From assembly GCA_014377485.1 (NCBI GenBank), contig JACMPM010000082.1:18701-82700 (forward strand): a DNA stretch of 64,000 nucleotides, written 5' to 3'. This document shows, in pieces, positions 53,915-61,985 of this stretch. The position numbers and the translations under genes were made by a program. Every line of letters starts with the position of its first letter. The stretch's first letter is position 1. The notes beneath the pieces were generated by a model. The model was not told where the DNA came from. It worked only from the letters and a program-made list of their open reading frames with translations, and did no database searches. The DNA is from Bacteriovorax sp. Lineage in GTDB: Bacteria; Bdellovibrionota; Bacteriovoracia; Bacteriovoracales; Bacteriovoracaceae.

Positions 53915-55502
53915 ATTTTCTAAGAAGTATGATAGTCCAGCGGTTTTTTGTTGTTGTATCGTTCTTCAACTGAGCATAGTGAGGCTCTGTCTTTTTTTCT
54001 ATATCATTGCTGATATAAAACTTATCGCCGATCACTGTGATGATGTTATAAAGGCCTTGATGATTTTCAGTATCAATGAGAAATTTAAGGAATACTAATC
54101 CGACCGGGGCTTCCGCTGTACCCAATCGGTCATATGACTTCATATCGTTTAAGGCCGCTCTGGTCTGGAATTTTTTAATCGGCCCCGACAATTCAGCAAT
54201 CATATCTGAGGTGAATTCAAAGTCGTCTCTAAAAGCGTCCATATCAAGTGATGCGGAACTGACACTTTTGCCCTTAAGTTCTTCCAATGCTCTTTCAAAC
54301 TCGCTTACATGAGGTTTAATAGGCTCTACCACGACGATAGGCGCTTCAGGTTTGAGTTCTATGACTCGTGGAGCGGCAACAACTACTGGTTTTAGTTTAG
54401 GCTTTGGTTTTTGTTTAATCACAACAATGACCGGCAGGGCCTTGGGAGGCTTCAATGCCGTGAGGAAGTCACTCAATCCTTTCATATCAAATTCTTTGAG
54501 TGCACCCGGAAGAAATAATTCCCCTTGAGGATAACGACTGTTGGTTTTTAAAAGATAAGAATAAAGAAGAGGATACTGCTTTGATAAAATTCCATAACTC
54601 GATTCTTTCGCATGAAAAATCTTTCCGTATCTTCTTAAACAATCTTCGCCCATTCCTGATTGATTGATCAAATTGAATGCGTTCGATATTTTAATTAAAT
54701 CTGTTGGAGTCGAGATGCTGTAAAGACCGTAGTAACTGTCTTTTTCAGAACAGATTGTTTGAATTGCCTGTGTATCATTCGTACAAAAAGAATTAAGAGC
54801 TTCTTTAATTTCATTCACACCGATATTTCTGCAATTCTTCTTATTGGCTATACACCAGTCGTGCAAACGTGAAAAAGTGGGTTCTGTTGTAAGTGATGTT
54901 GAACGCTGAAATTCTTCCAACCATGAGGCTGTTTCTTTTTTTGAAAATGTCTGATGCTTGATTTTATCAATCTCGTTGACGAATTTTCCATAAACTCTCT
55001 CATGAAACTTCTTCATATCCCCTGATTCCGGTTTGCAACTTTCAAAGACGGCCTTAAAAGTGATCGGACAGGTATTCTTCACTCCGAGTTCATCGGCCAG
55101 TTTATTGTTGAGCTTCAAACCTTCAAAAAGATAGCTCATGCTCACCAGGCGGTAGAGGTATCTGATGTAATCAATGTTCTCACCTAAAGTAATATTCGGG
55201 CAGGTTGATTTATCAACCAGATCATTGAACCAGAAATGGTGAAGGTCAAACGGCTCATCCTGAATCTGCTTATTGATATAATGTTCTTTAAAAGTATCAT
55301 CCAGAAGAATCAACTCTCCTGAAGTATCGCTGTATGTGCTTCTCGGATCGAGAGGGCCATAGTAATTCTGAGTTTTTCTCTCACCAAGAAAGACATCACC
55401 GTAATAATCATCCAATTTTTTTTTATCATCGCCTATCGCCAGAGTGCTGACTAAGCACACAAGCAACAGAACAAAAAATTTTGAACAGATTTTTTTAGTC
55501 AT
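53913..55502 (-). CDS. secreted protein of TRAP operon, unknown function
   Basis: 529 residues with a signal peptide (cleavage near AIG-DD), a helical cysteine-containing region (about 85-310) and a Pro/Lys-rich linker (about 350-405, with KQKPKPKLKPVVV) before a globular C-terminal domain (about 435-529, FLKFLIDTENHQGLYNIITVIGDKFYI). No family was recognised. It directly overlaps the dctM stop by 1 bp, so it is part of the TRAP operon. It may be a surface-attached partner or may be unrelated to transport. Confidence 0.7.
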   Translation of the reverse strand: MTKKICSKFFVLLLVCLVSTLAIGDDKKKLDDYYGDVFLGERKTQNYYGPLDPRSTYSDTSGELILLDDTFKEHYINKQIQDEPFDLHHFWFNDLVDKSTCPNITLGENIDYIRYLYRLVSMSYLFEGLKLNNKLADELGVKNTCPITFKAVFESCKPESGDMKKFHERVYGKFVNEIDKIKHQTFSKKETASWLEEFQRSTSLTTEPTFSRLHDWCIANKKNCRNIGVNEIKEALNSFCTNDTQAIQTICSEKDSYYGLYSISTPTDLIKISNAFNLINQSGMGEDCLRRYGKIFHAKESSYGILSKQYPLLYSYLLKTNSRYPQGELFLPGALKEFDMKGLSDFLTALKPPKALPVIVVIKQKPKPKLKPVVVAAPRVIELKPEAPIVVVEPIKPHVSEFERALEELKGKSVSSASLDMDAFRDDFEFTSDMIAELSGPIKKFQTRAALNDMKSYDRLGTAEAPVGLVFLKFLIDTENHQGLYNIITVIGDKFYISNDIEKKTEPHYAQLKNDTTTKNRWTIILLRK

Positions 55503-56767
55503 TATTTATTAAACCAGAATAAACTTAATGCCGGTACATACGTAATAATGATCAAGGCGATCACCATCAAAATTAAAAACGGTACGGAGGCAGCATAGAG
55601 CGCGGTAATAGGCTTTTTAAACCTGTTACTGGCAATGAATAAGTTGATTCCAATCGGTGGATGCAGATAACCAATTTCAAGATTGGTTAAGAAAATCATC
55701 GCCATGTGAACCGGATCTACTCCAAAGTCTCTGGCAATCGGAAGGATCAATGGAACAACAACAACAATCGCACTGAAAATATCCATGACCGATCCAACGA
55801 TCAGCAGGAATAAATTCAGGAACAATAAGAATGTATACTTGTTATCAATGTGAGTTTTCATTAAAGCAAAAATTTTTAATGGAATGTCTTCATCAACCAT
55901 CCAGTTCGTGAAAGCGAGAGCACAACAAAGAACCAGTAAAATAGCGGCCACTAAACTCATGGCATCGACTGCAATTTTTGGAACGTCTTTAAAAAACTTT
56001 AAATCTTTGTAGATCCATACTTCAACTATCAGAACATATAGTGCAGTGAAAGCTGCTGCTTCAGTTACAGTTGTAAATCCGCCATAGATCCCGATCAATA
56101 CAGCAACAGGAAGAATAGCTTCAAGCCATGCATCTTTAAGCGCCTGCAAAAAATCTTTTAAAATGAACGGCCTCTTCTCAAGATTGCGGGGACCATTATA
56201 AAGCGACCAGCCACCGAGAATAAGAATAATAACAAATCCCGGAATAATTCCGGCCTTAAAAAGTTTATCAATATCAACCTTCCCCACCATGCCGTAAAGA
56301 ATGATTGGAAGTGAAGGAGGAAACAATAATCCAAGGGACCCTGAAGCCGTAATTGTTCCAAGTGTAAATTTTTCTGAGTAACCTTCTTTAATAAGGATCG
56401 GATAAATTACACCACCGAGTGCAATGATTGTTACACCAGAAGCTCCGGTAAAGGCCGTAAAAAAAGCACATATAATCAATGTCACGATTGAAATACCGCC
56501 TGGAATCCATCCAAGACCAGTCTGAGCAAGTCTCATCAATCTTTCTGGAGAACGGCTTTCTGCAATTAAATATCCTGCAAATGTAAAAAGAGGAATTGTT
56601 ACAATTGTCGGCTGAGCAGCGATTTTATATATCTCCTGCGCAACGATTGAAATCTGAACATCAGCAATTGAAAATGCAACAAGCGCGGCGAGAGTCATGA
56701 TGGCAAATAAAGGGACACCTATACATGCAAGCAGGCAAATCCCGACAGTGGCAACTATTCCATTCAT
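55502..56767 (-). CDS. dctM: TRAP transporter large permease (DctM)
   Basis: 421 residues with about 12 hydrophobic helices. Typical TRAP large-subunit patterns are present: FTGASGVTIIALGGVIYPIL, the GSLGLLFPPSLPIILYG segment and NLEIGYLHPPIGINLFI. It couples Na+ flux to solute import together with DctQ and DctP. It overlaps the dctQ gene by 4 bp. Confidence 0.9.
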   Translation of the reverse strand: MNGIVATVGICLLACIGVPLFAIMTLAALVAFSIADVQISIVAQEIYKIAAQPTIVTIPLFTFAGYLIAESRSPERLMRLAQTGLGWIPGGISIVTLIICAFFTAFTGASGVTIIALGGVIYPILIKEGYSEKFTLGTITASGSLGLLFPPSLPIILYGMVGKVDIDKLFKAGIIPGFVIILILGGWSLYNGPRNLEKRPFILKDFLQALKDAWLEAILPVAVLIGIYGGFTTVTEAAAFTALYVLIVEVWIYKDLKFFKDVPKIAVDAMSLVAAILLVLCCALAFTNWMVDEDIPLKIFALMKTHIDNKYTFLLFLNLFLLIVGSVMDIFSAIVVVVPLILPIARDFGVDPVHMAMIFLTNLEIGYLHPPIGINLFIASNRFKKPITALYAASVPFLILMVIALIIITYVPALSLFWFNK

Positions 56768-57273
56768 TTAATTTCTCCTACTCCGTGAAGAGCTGGTGCA
56801 TCTTTATCAAAGCTGAGTAAAAAGAGAACAAAAAATCTGATCCCTATAAGAGCAACTCCGAAAGGAATGATCCCAACCAGGTATCCGCTTCCGATTCCCC
56901 AGAATTCAATTTTACTGAATTCCATTTCAATTATCATAAAATCCAATGAAGCTTTAAAAAGCCATAATAAAATAAGTGATGAAGCTAATAGAACAATTCT
57001 ATGGATAATAATTCTGGCCTGCTCTTTCTGCCTCAGCTCTAAAAGTTTGCTGATAAGATCAATAGCAATATGATTTGATCTGCCTGTTGCCACAACTCCG
57101 CCTAAAAAAGCAGAAAGAAAAACAGTATGACGGACAAAAGGATCAATCCAGTAAAGATTGATGTGAAACCATCGAAGCATAATGGCGCCTGAACTTAAAA
57201 ACAGAACCGCAAGAACGCAAATCACCAGGAAGATGGATGCGAATCTGTCGATGCCGTAATCAATTTTTTTCAA
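56764..57273 (-). CDS. dctQ: TRAP transporter small permease (DctQ)
   Basis: 169 residues with four hydrophobic helices at about 13-33, 45-65, 88-108 and 130-150, the DctQ arrangement. A TTG start follows GGGGG. HTVFLSAFLGGVVATGRSNHIAIDLIS in the first half is family-typical. It is 40 bp after the binding-protein gene across a CTATTT repeat. Confidence 0.82.
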   Translation of the reverse strand: MKKIDYGIDRFASIFLVICVLAVLFLSSGAIMLRWFHINLYWIDPFVRHTVFLSAFLGGVVATGRSNHIAIDLISKLLELRQKEQARIIIHRIVLLASSLILLWLFKASLDFMIIEMEFSKIEFWGIGSGYLVGIIPFGVALIGIRFFVLFLLSFDKDAPALHGVGEIK

Positions 57274-57295
57274 TATTCCCCCTCGATCATCTCTC

Positions 57296-57319
57296 CTATT
57301 TCTATTTCTATTTCTATTT
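57296..57319. repeat. CTATTT hexamer repeat between dctP and dctQ
   Basis: Four exact units of CTATTT (57296-57319; AAATAG on the coding strand). The last unit includes the dctP stop codon. A change in the number of units would alter the dctP-dctQ spacing by 6 bp and leave the frame unaffected. Confidence 0.7.
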
Positions 57320-58285
57320 TTTTGCGATTTCTGCGTTTAATCTTTTCAGTGAATCTTCAGAGAATAATTTTCCTGTAAGTTTTTTCACCATTGCATTTCT
57401 GTATTCTTGCGCCACTTTAATTTCAGCGTCGCTGAATTTAACGAATTCGATTTTTTGAGCTTTCATCGCAGTCAATGCATCAGCATTGTCTCTTGCATTT
57501 CCATTATTAATTTCTTTTTCATACTTTCTTGCAATGTCCATTGCCGCCTTCTGATCGGCCGGGCTTACTTTATTCCATACATCACTTGTAATAACGAAAG
57601 CGCCGATTGAATAAGAAACCGGAAAATCGATCATGTATTTAACTTTTGTATTCCACTGTAGAGCGATCATTCCGATTGGTGGAGCATAAGCTGCATCAAT
57701 AACACCTGTTGAAAGAGATGAAAGAACATCCGGAAGAGCTAGAGGAACACCATTAAGGTTCATAGACTCAAACATATTTGTTACGATCGGATCGCCATCC
57801 CACGACCAGATTTTCAGCGATTTGATCTGGTTTAAATCTGTTACTTTTTTCTGGGTTACAAAATAAACCTGTCCGATTTCAAATGTCGCTAGACTTTTAA
57901 ATTTTTTTTCAGCAAATTTCTGATCGAAGAACGGCTCCATCGCTTCCAATGTTTTTAAAGCTTTTTCACGGTTATGGTTGAACGTGAATGGAATTTCGAT
58001 GACACGAACATCGCCGCTGATTTCACCGAGAGTTTTTCCCGTGAAAATTCCACCTTGAAGCTGGCCTAGTCTGATTTTTCTCAAGACGTCCTGTTCATCA
58101 CCCTGTGATCCGCCGTAGTAGATTTTAAATTCAACATTTCCTTTAGTCGCATCTTTAACTTCAGATGCCATTTGCTTGATGTTTTTTGCCCAGCCTGTTC
58201 CTTCCGGAGCAAGGACGCCGACTTTAATTACTGCCTGCGCATTGATCGCTGTTAGAAGAGTAAGAGAAAGTAGTAGTGTTTTCAT
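57314..58285 (-). CDS. dctP: TRAP transporter solute-binding protein (DctP)
   Basis: 323 residues with a signal peptide (AQA-VI). The DctP pattern is clear: KVGVLAPEGTGWAKNIKQMASEV, then KIYYGGSQGDEQDVLRKIRLGQLQGGIFT, IEIPFTF and IKSLKIWSWDGDPIVT, with GVPLALPDVLSSLSTGVIDAA leading to the ligand pocket. It does not have the usual Arg salt-bridge segment RVPP-type in a form I can identify, since the matching region reads SLKIWSWDG; the ligand is unknown. Co-encoded with a TatT lipoprotein, a trait of TRAP systems in spirochaetes and related bacteria. Confidence 0.87.
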   Translation of the reverse strand: MKTLLLSLTLLTAINAQAVIKVGVLAPEGTGWAKNIKQMASEVKDATKGNVEFKIYYGGSQGDEQDVLRKIRLGQLQGGIFTGKTLGEISGDVRVIEIPFTFNHNREKALKTLEAMEPFFDQKFAEKKFKSLATFEIGQVYFVTQKKVTDLNQIKSLKIWSWDGDPIVTNMFESMNLNGVPLALPDVLSSLSTGVIDAAYAPPIGMIALQWNTKVKYMIDFPVSYSIGAFVITSDVWNKVSPADQKAAMDIARKYEKEINNGNARDNADALTAMKAQKIEFVKFSDAEIKVAQEYRNAMVKKLTGKLFSEDSLKRLNAEIAKK

Positions 58286-58297
58286 TTTAATTACCTT

Positions 58298-59284
58298 TTA
58301 AAAGAACTGCTTTTGAAAGCGGCCCATAAGTTCATATCGTTTAAGTGCGAGTGTCTGATAAAATCTTAAATTAGTTTCTCTTGCCCAGGGTGCTTCAACT
58401 CTTGCATCCTGTGAGTAAATGTAATATTTTTCAAAGTCTTCTTGAAAAACTTTTAATGCAAGCATCTGCTCTTTAAATCCTGCTTCATCATTCTGTGGAA
58501 TTAAATAGAACTGCATATAGCTTGTTCTGATAAGCCAGTTGTGAGGATGGTTAGCAATGGCCTTAAGAAAAATTTCTTTTCCTTTTGCCGGATTTCCTCC
58601 GAGCATTGTCGGACGTCCCGATTCATAAGCACCATTAAAAATATCGCAAGTTCCGTAGTTGATTGAAGGATCTTTTGAACAAACCCAGTCAAACATTCCT
58701 TTCGCTGCCGTAAGCTGCGAAACTAATCCCATATTATCTTTTTGAAGATTGATTAACGCTGACATTGATTGAGCAGTAAAAAGAACAACTTCCAAATCGC
58801 GCTTGCTAGTACCTAACTGCTTATCAAGCAAAGCATGAATCCATTGAGGCTCATTCATGTGTGCTAATATTTCACTTAACTCAATGTCTTTATCTTTTAA
58901 ATAACGAAATCCGAAATTCATTGCACGAGTATAATTTAAAAGTGCCTGTTTTCTTCCTTGTTCACTTTTTAATTCAGACCATTCTTCTTCGTACATCCGC
59001 GATTCATTTACTGCAAATGCGTACCCCGCATAACCTTTATTCAAAGTAGAAAGGAGATTTAAATTTTCCGGCGATTGAGCAAGCATGCCTTCAATCAAAA
59101 TTAAATTTCCTTCAATGCCATTTTTAAAAACTTCGAAATTTGATTCTGCAAGCAGACCACCACTCGAACTATAGATAAGACCAGAGACCCCGCCTACTGC
59201 CATTTTATTTATAGAACATGATGAAATTGATAATGTCAGAAGAACCAGAAGAATATGAGATACGAAAAAACTGGGCCTGTTCAT
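58298..59284 (-). CDS. TRAP-associated lipoprotein (TatT family)
   Basis: 328 residues. The lipobox is SISSCS and the mature part begins INKMAVGGVSGLIYSSSGG, as in TatT proteins. They form a trimer of TPR-like helical subunits that binds DctP in the periplasm (Treponema Tp0956). Helical repeats are visible to about 320. GGTGAG precedes the ATG. First gene of the operon TatT-DctP-DctQ-DctM-secreted protein. Confidence 0.82.
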   Translation of the reverse strand: MNRPSFFVSHILLVLLTLSISSCSINKMAVGGVSGLIYSSSGGLLAESNFEVFKNGIEGNLILIEGMLAQSPENLNLLSTLNKGYAGYAFAVNESRMYEEEWSELKSEQGRKQALLNYTRAMNFGFRYLKDKDIELSEILAHMNEPQWIHALLDKQLGTSKRDLEVVLFTAQSMSALINLQKDNMGLVSQLTAAKGMFDWVCSKDPSINYGTCDIFNGAYESGRPTMLGGNPAKGKEIFLKAIANHPHNWLIRTSYMQFYLIPQNDEAGFKEQMLALKVFQEDFEKYYIYSQDARVEAPWARETNLRFYQTLALKRYELMGRFQKQFF

Positions 59285-59630
59285 AGCTCACCTTATTTAT
59301 TGGCACTTAATATGCGTTTTAAGTACTTAGGATGACCTAGATTTCAATGATTTACAACTCTACCAAGATGGGAAAGTTTGCCTATTACAGGGGGGGTAGA
59401 AAAAAAGAAACAGGAGGAGTATAATTGGCTTAAGGACTTAGTCATCAACACCGATAATAAGAGTGCTTTAGTCGGTTTTGAATTTGTAAGGAGATGCTAT
59501 TGACCACAATACCTTCTAAGTAACCTCGTTCGCAAAATGCAATCACCTCTATGCTAGGGATTGTTAATGAAAGAATAGGGTTACAAAACCGGATTCTGAC
59601 ATTTAACAATTTTTAACAAAAGAGGATCTT
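59285..59630. other. 346-bp intergenic region
   Basis: Between the TRAP operon and a small gene, with the promoters of both. A run of seven G (59391-59397) and a GTAAGGAG ribosome-like site at 59488-59495 before a very short frame (TTG at 59500, 8 codons) are seen; nothing beyond this is supported. Confidence 0.35.
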
Positions 59631-59831
59631 ATGACTACTGAAAATCAATCTACGACAACTACATCAATTGAAGAAACTCCTACGTACTCGAAGGCTTCAA
59701 GCATGGGAAAAACTCTTGTTTCTTCTAAATCGCTCGATAAAACTTCAACGGGTATGATGACGTTAAGCTTAAGGCCTACAAGGTCTGTTAAGAAAAATAA
59801 CAGCTTCAAGCCTTCTAAGAAATTACGTTAA
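59631..59831 (+). CDS. small Ser/Thr-rich basic protein, unknown function
   Basis: 66 residues, with 40 percent Ser/Thr in the first half and a basic tail (RSVKKNNSFKPSKKLR). AGAGGA is well placed 4 bp before the ATG. The composition suggests an unfolded protein; it lacks a signal peptide or recognised domain. Convergent with maf. Confidence 0.6.
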   Translation: MTTENQSTTTTSIEETPTYSKASSMGKTLVSSKSLDKTSTGMMTLSLRPTRSVKKNNSFKPSKKLR

Positions 59832-59838
59832 TGTGAAC

Positions 59839-60453
59839 TTAAAAATTTTTTCGCCAGTCATCACCGAGGATGATAGCTAGTTCGCTAAGAATTTTATCGA
59901 TGGGAAAGCCTACGACGTTAGAATAGCTTCCATTCAACTTTGAAATGAATGTGAGACTTGGACCTTGAATGCCGTAGGCACCCGCCTTATCCATTGAATC
60001 CCCTGTCTCAATATAACGATCCATTAATTCTTGTGATATCTCGGTAAAGGTCACTTCAGTTGAATCATAAAAAGTATGCTCATGAAGCTTTTTGTTATCA
60101 TCATGAAATAAAAAACTCACACCTGTAATCACCTCATGAGTCTGCCCCGCCAGCTCATTCAGAATTCTTCTGGCATCATCCTTATCAGCAGGCTTGGCGT
60201 ATAGAACACCATTTAGTACGACGATCGTATCAGAAGAAATAATAAAAGGATTCTGAACGAGCGATGACTTTGCGAAAACTGCATGTGCTTTTTGGGAAGC
60301 AATATCCACTGCTATTTTTTCTGAATCACTTTCAGTTGAGACTTCATCCAGGTCTGCCGTGAGAATTTGAAAAGGGATATTAATCCACGAAAGAAGTTGC
60401 TTTCTTCTCGGACTCTGTGAGCCCAGTACAAGTGTAAATTTACCTGATTCCAT
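59839..60453 (-). CDS. maf: Maf-like nucleoside triphosphate pyrophosphatase
   Basis: 204 residues, full length. The family opens with LGSQSPRRKQLLSWI, here at about 10-25, and ISSDTIVVLNG and the GYSN-like segment near the end (NGSYSNVVGFP) are present. Maf proteins hydrolyse modified or canonical nucleoside triphosphates and affect septation. It overlaps the FecR-domain gene by 14 bp, so it is translationally coupled. Confidence 0.9.
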   Translation of the reverse strand: MESGKFTLVLGSQSPRRKQLLSWINIPFQILTADLDEVSTESDSEKIAVDIASQKAHAVFAKSSLVQNPFIISSDTIVVLNGVLYAKPADKDDARRILNELAGQTHEVITGVSFLFHDDNKKLHEHTFYDSTEVTFTEISQELMDRYIETGDSMDKAGAYGIQGPSLTFISKLNGSYSNVVGFPIDKILSELAIILGDDWRKNF

Positions 60454-61882
60454 TCATTTTTTTCCAGAGTAGTTTTGTTGTTGAGTTTAAAACTTCTCCG
60501 GTTTCTTTGTCACCTGTTTTATCGCGCAATTCTTCACCGGCGCGGTAATAACGATCAAGTGCATTGATGAAAAAATAATTACCATAATCCATGGTCAGTG
60601 CTTTTTCACCACGCTCTTCCAGGCGCAGCTTGAAGCGTGATGAGGCCAGAAGATTGGTGGTTTCAACTCTTCTGAAATACTCTTTCAGAAATTCCAGTCT
60701 AAGCTCGAGGTCAGATTTTTTTTCACTTTCTTTCGAAGTCATCGCTCCCCAGAGCCTATACCCATCTTTTCTCGCAAGCACAACCGGATCATATTTTTCT
60801 CTGAAGGAAAATTCTGAATACTTTTCCAGAAAAATTTCACGTCCAAGCATAATACTTGGAATTCTTTTAGTGATAAATTCACCGACATTAAGCCATCTCA
60901 CATCCTCTGCCTGAGCATAGCTTCTACCTTTTTCTTCAACAGCAATCCACTGATCTTCCTGAACGCTGCTCAAGGTCTTATTATCATACCCTCTCATCTG
61001 CAGGAATAAATCATTGGGGATTTCCTCTTTTTTGGTAAGTCCCAATGTAGTAGAAGAGCGTTTTTTTAAAAAAGTTTTTCCACCTACCAGAGCAACAACT
61101 TCCACGTTCGGAGAGATCCCCATAAGCGTGGAATTTGGCATGACAATAAAAGCGTAGGTAGGCTTTCCCTTGGTCATTTTATTGTTGGCCTCAACCTTTT
61201 CGTTGAGATTTTTATAGTGATTGATGTCGGTGTTAGTTTTTTCTACCAGCTGGATCAGGTCGTCTTCTATGTATTGCCTTTTCTCTGTGACTGGCAGTGA
61301 TTCATATTCAGAATAAGGAAAAAATGTCACATCAGTTTCTCTGACATCGGTTTCCTCAAAAGTATTTTCACTTCTTGAGAGCCATAAAATATTTCCTGCA
61401 TTCACGCGCGCATTGATGAAATTTTCCTTCGATCCGACATTGAATTCATTGAAGGTTATTGAAGATTGCGGAGACACACGTACCATCGTTCCATCATTTA
61501 AAAAAATCCATGCATAACTGTCTCCGACAGTTTGAATTTCATCGCCTTCATATAGTCCTGTACGATAAGTGCTGTTGAAAAAACTTTCACCGCGGTCTAC
61601 GCGACAGATGCCGAAACATTGATAAACTCTTCCTACAATTTCTTTATGATTTCGTTCACGGACAATTTTCTCCCATTCGGGAACCTGATCTCTGATATCA
61701 CTTTCTTCTTTCCATTCTTTGAAAGACAAAAAAGACTCTATGGGTAAATTCCCCCAATCAGTCACACTCTCTCTTTGTCCTGCGAACTCAACTTTTGCTG
61801 ATGTCTGGGGCGTCTGTGCATGCACTTCAAAAAAGAAGCTGCTTGTTAAGCCTATCGTCAGATTAAAAATCATCCATTTCAT
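60440..61882 (-). CDS. exported FecR-domain protein
   Basis: 480 residues. A signal peptide (cleavage near VHA-QT) is followed by a FecR-like beta domain at about 100-180 (GDEIQTVGDSYAWIFLNDGTMVRVSPQSSITFNEF), a form used in periplasmic sensing. The C-terminal half is helical and charged. No partner sigma factor is next to it; it precedes maf. It lacks the N-terminal cytosolic anti-sigma domain of classical FecR. Confidence 0.75.
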   Translation of the reverse strand: MKWMIFNLTIGLTSSFFFEVHAQTPQTSAKVEFAGQRESVTDWGNLPIESFLSFKEWKEESDIRDQVPEWEKIVRERNHKEIVGRVYQCFGICRVDRGESFFNSTYRTGLYEGDEIQTVGDSYAWIFLNDGTMVRVSPQSSITFNEFNVGSKENFINARVNAGNILWLSRSENTFEETDVRETDVTFFPYSEYESLPVTEKRQYIEDDLIQLVEKTNTDINHYKNLNEKVEANNKMTKGKPTYAFIVMPNSTLMGISPNVEVVALVGGKTFLKKRSSTTLGLTKKEEIPNDLFLQMRGYDNKTLSSVQEDQWIAVEEKGRSYAQAEDVRWLNVGEFITKRIPSIMLGREIFLEKYSEFSFREKYDPVVLARKDGYRLWGAMTSKESEKKSDLELRLEFLKEYFRRVETTNLLASSRFKLRLEERGEKALTMDYGNYFFINALDRYYRAGEELRDKTGDKETGEVLNSTTKLLWKKMNGIR

Positions 61883-61985
61883 ACTTACAATATCGGCTTT
61901 CTCCTTTGAGATATGAGGTTCTCGCTGGAAAAACCAGTGACTTGGTGATAAAATTTCCCCCGTGAATCAAATCTAAGGAGCCCAC

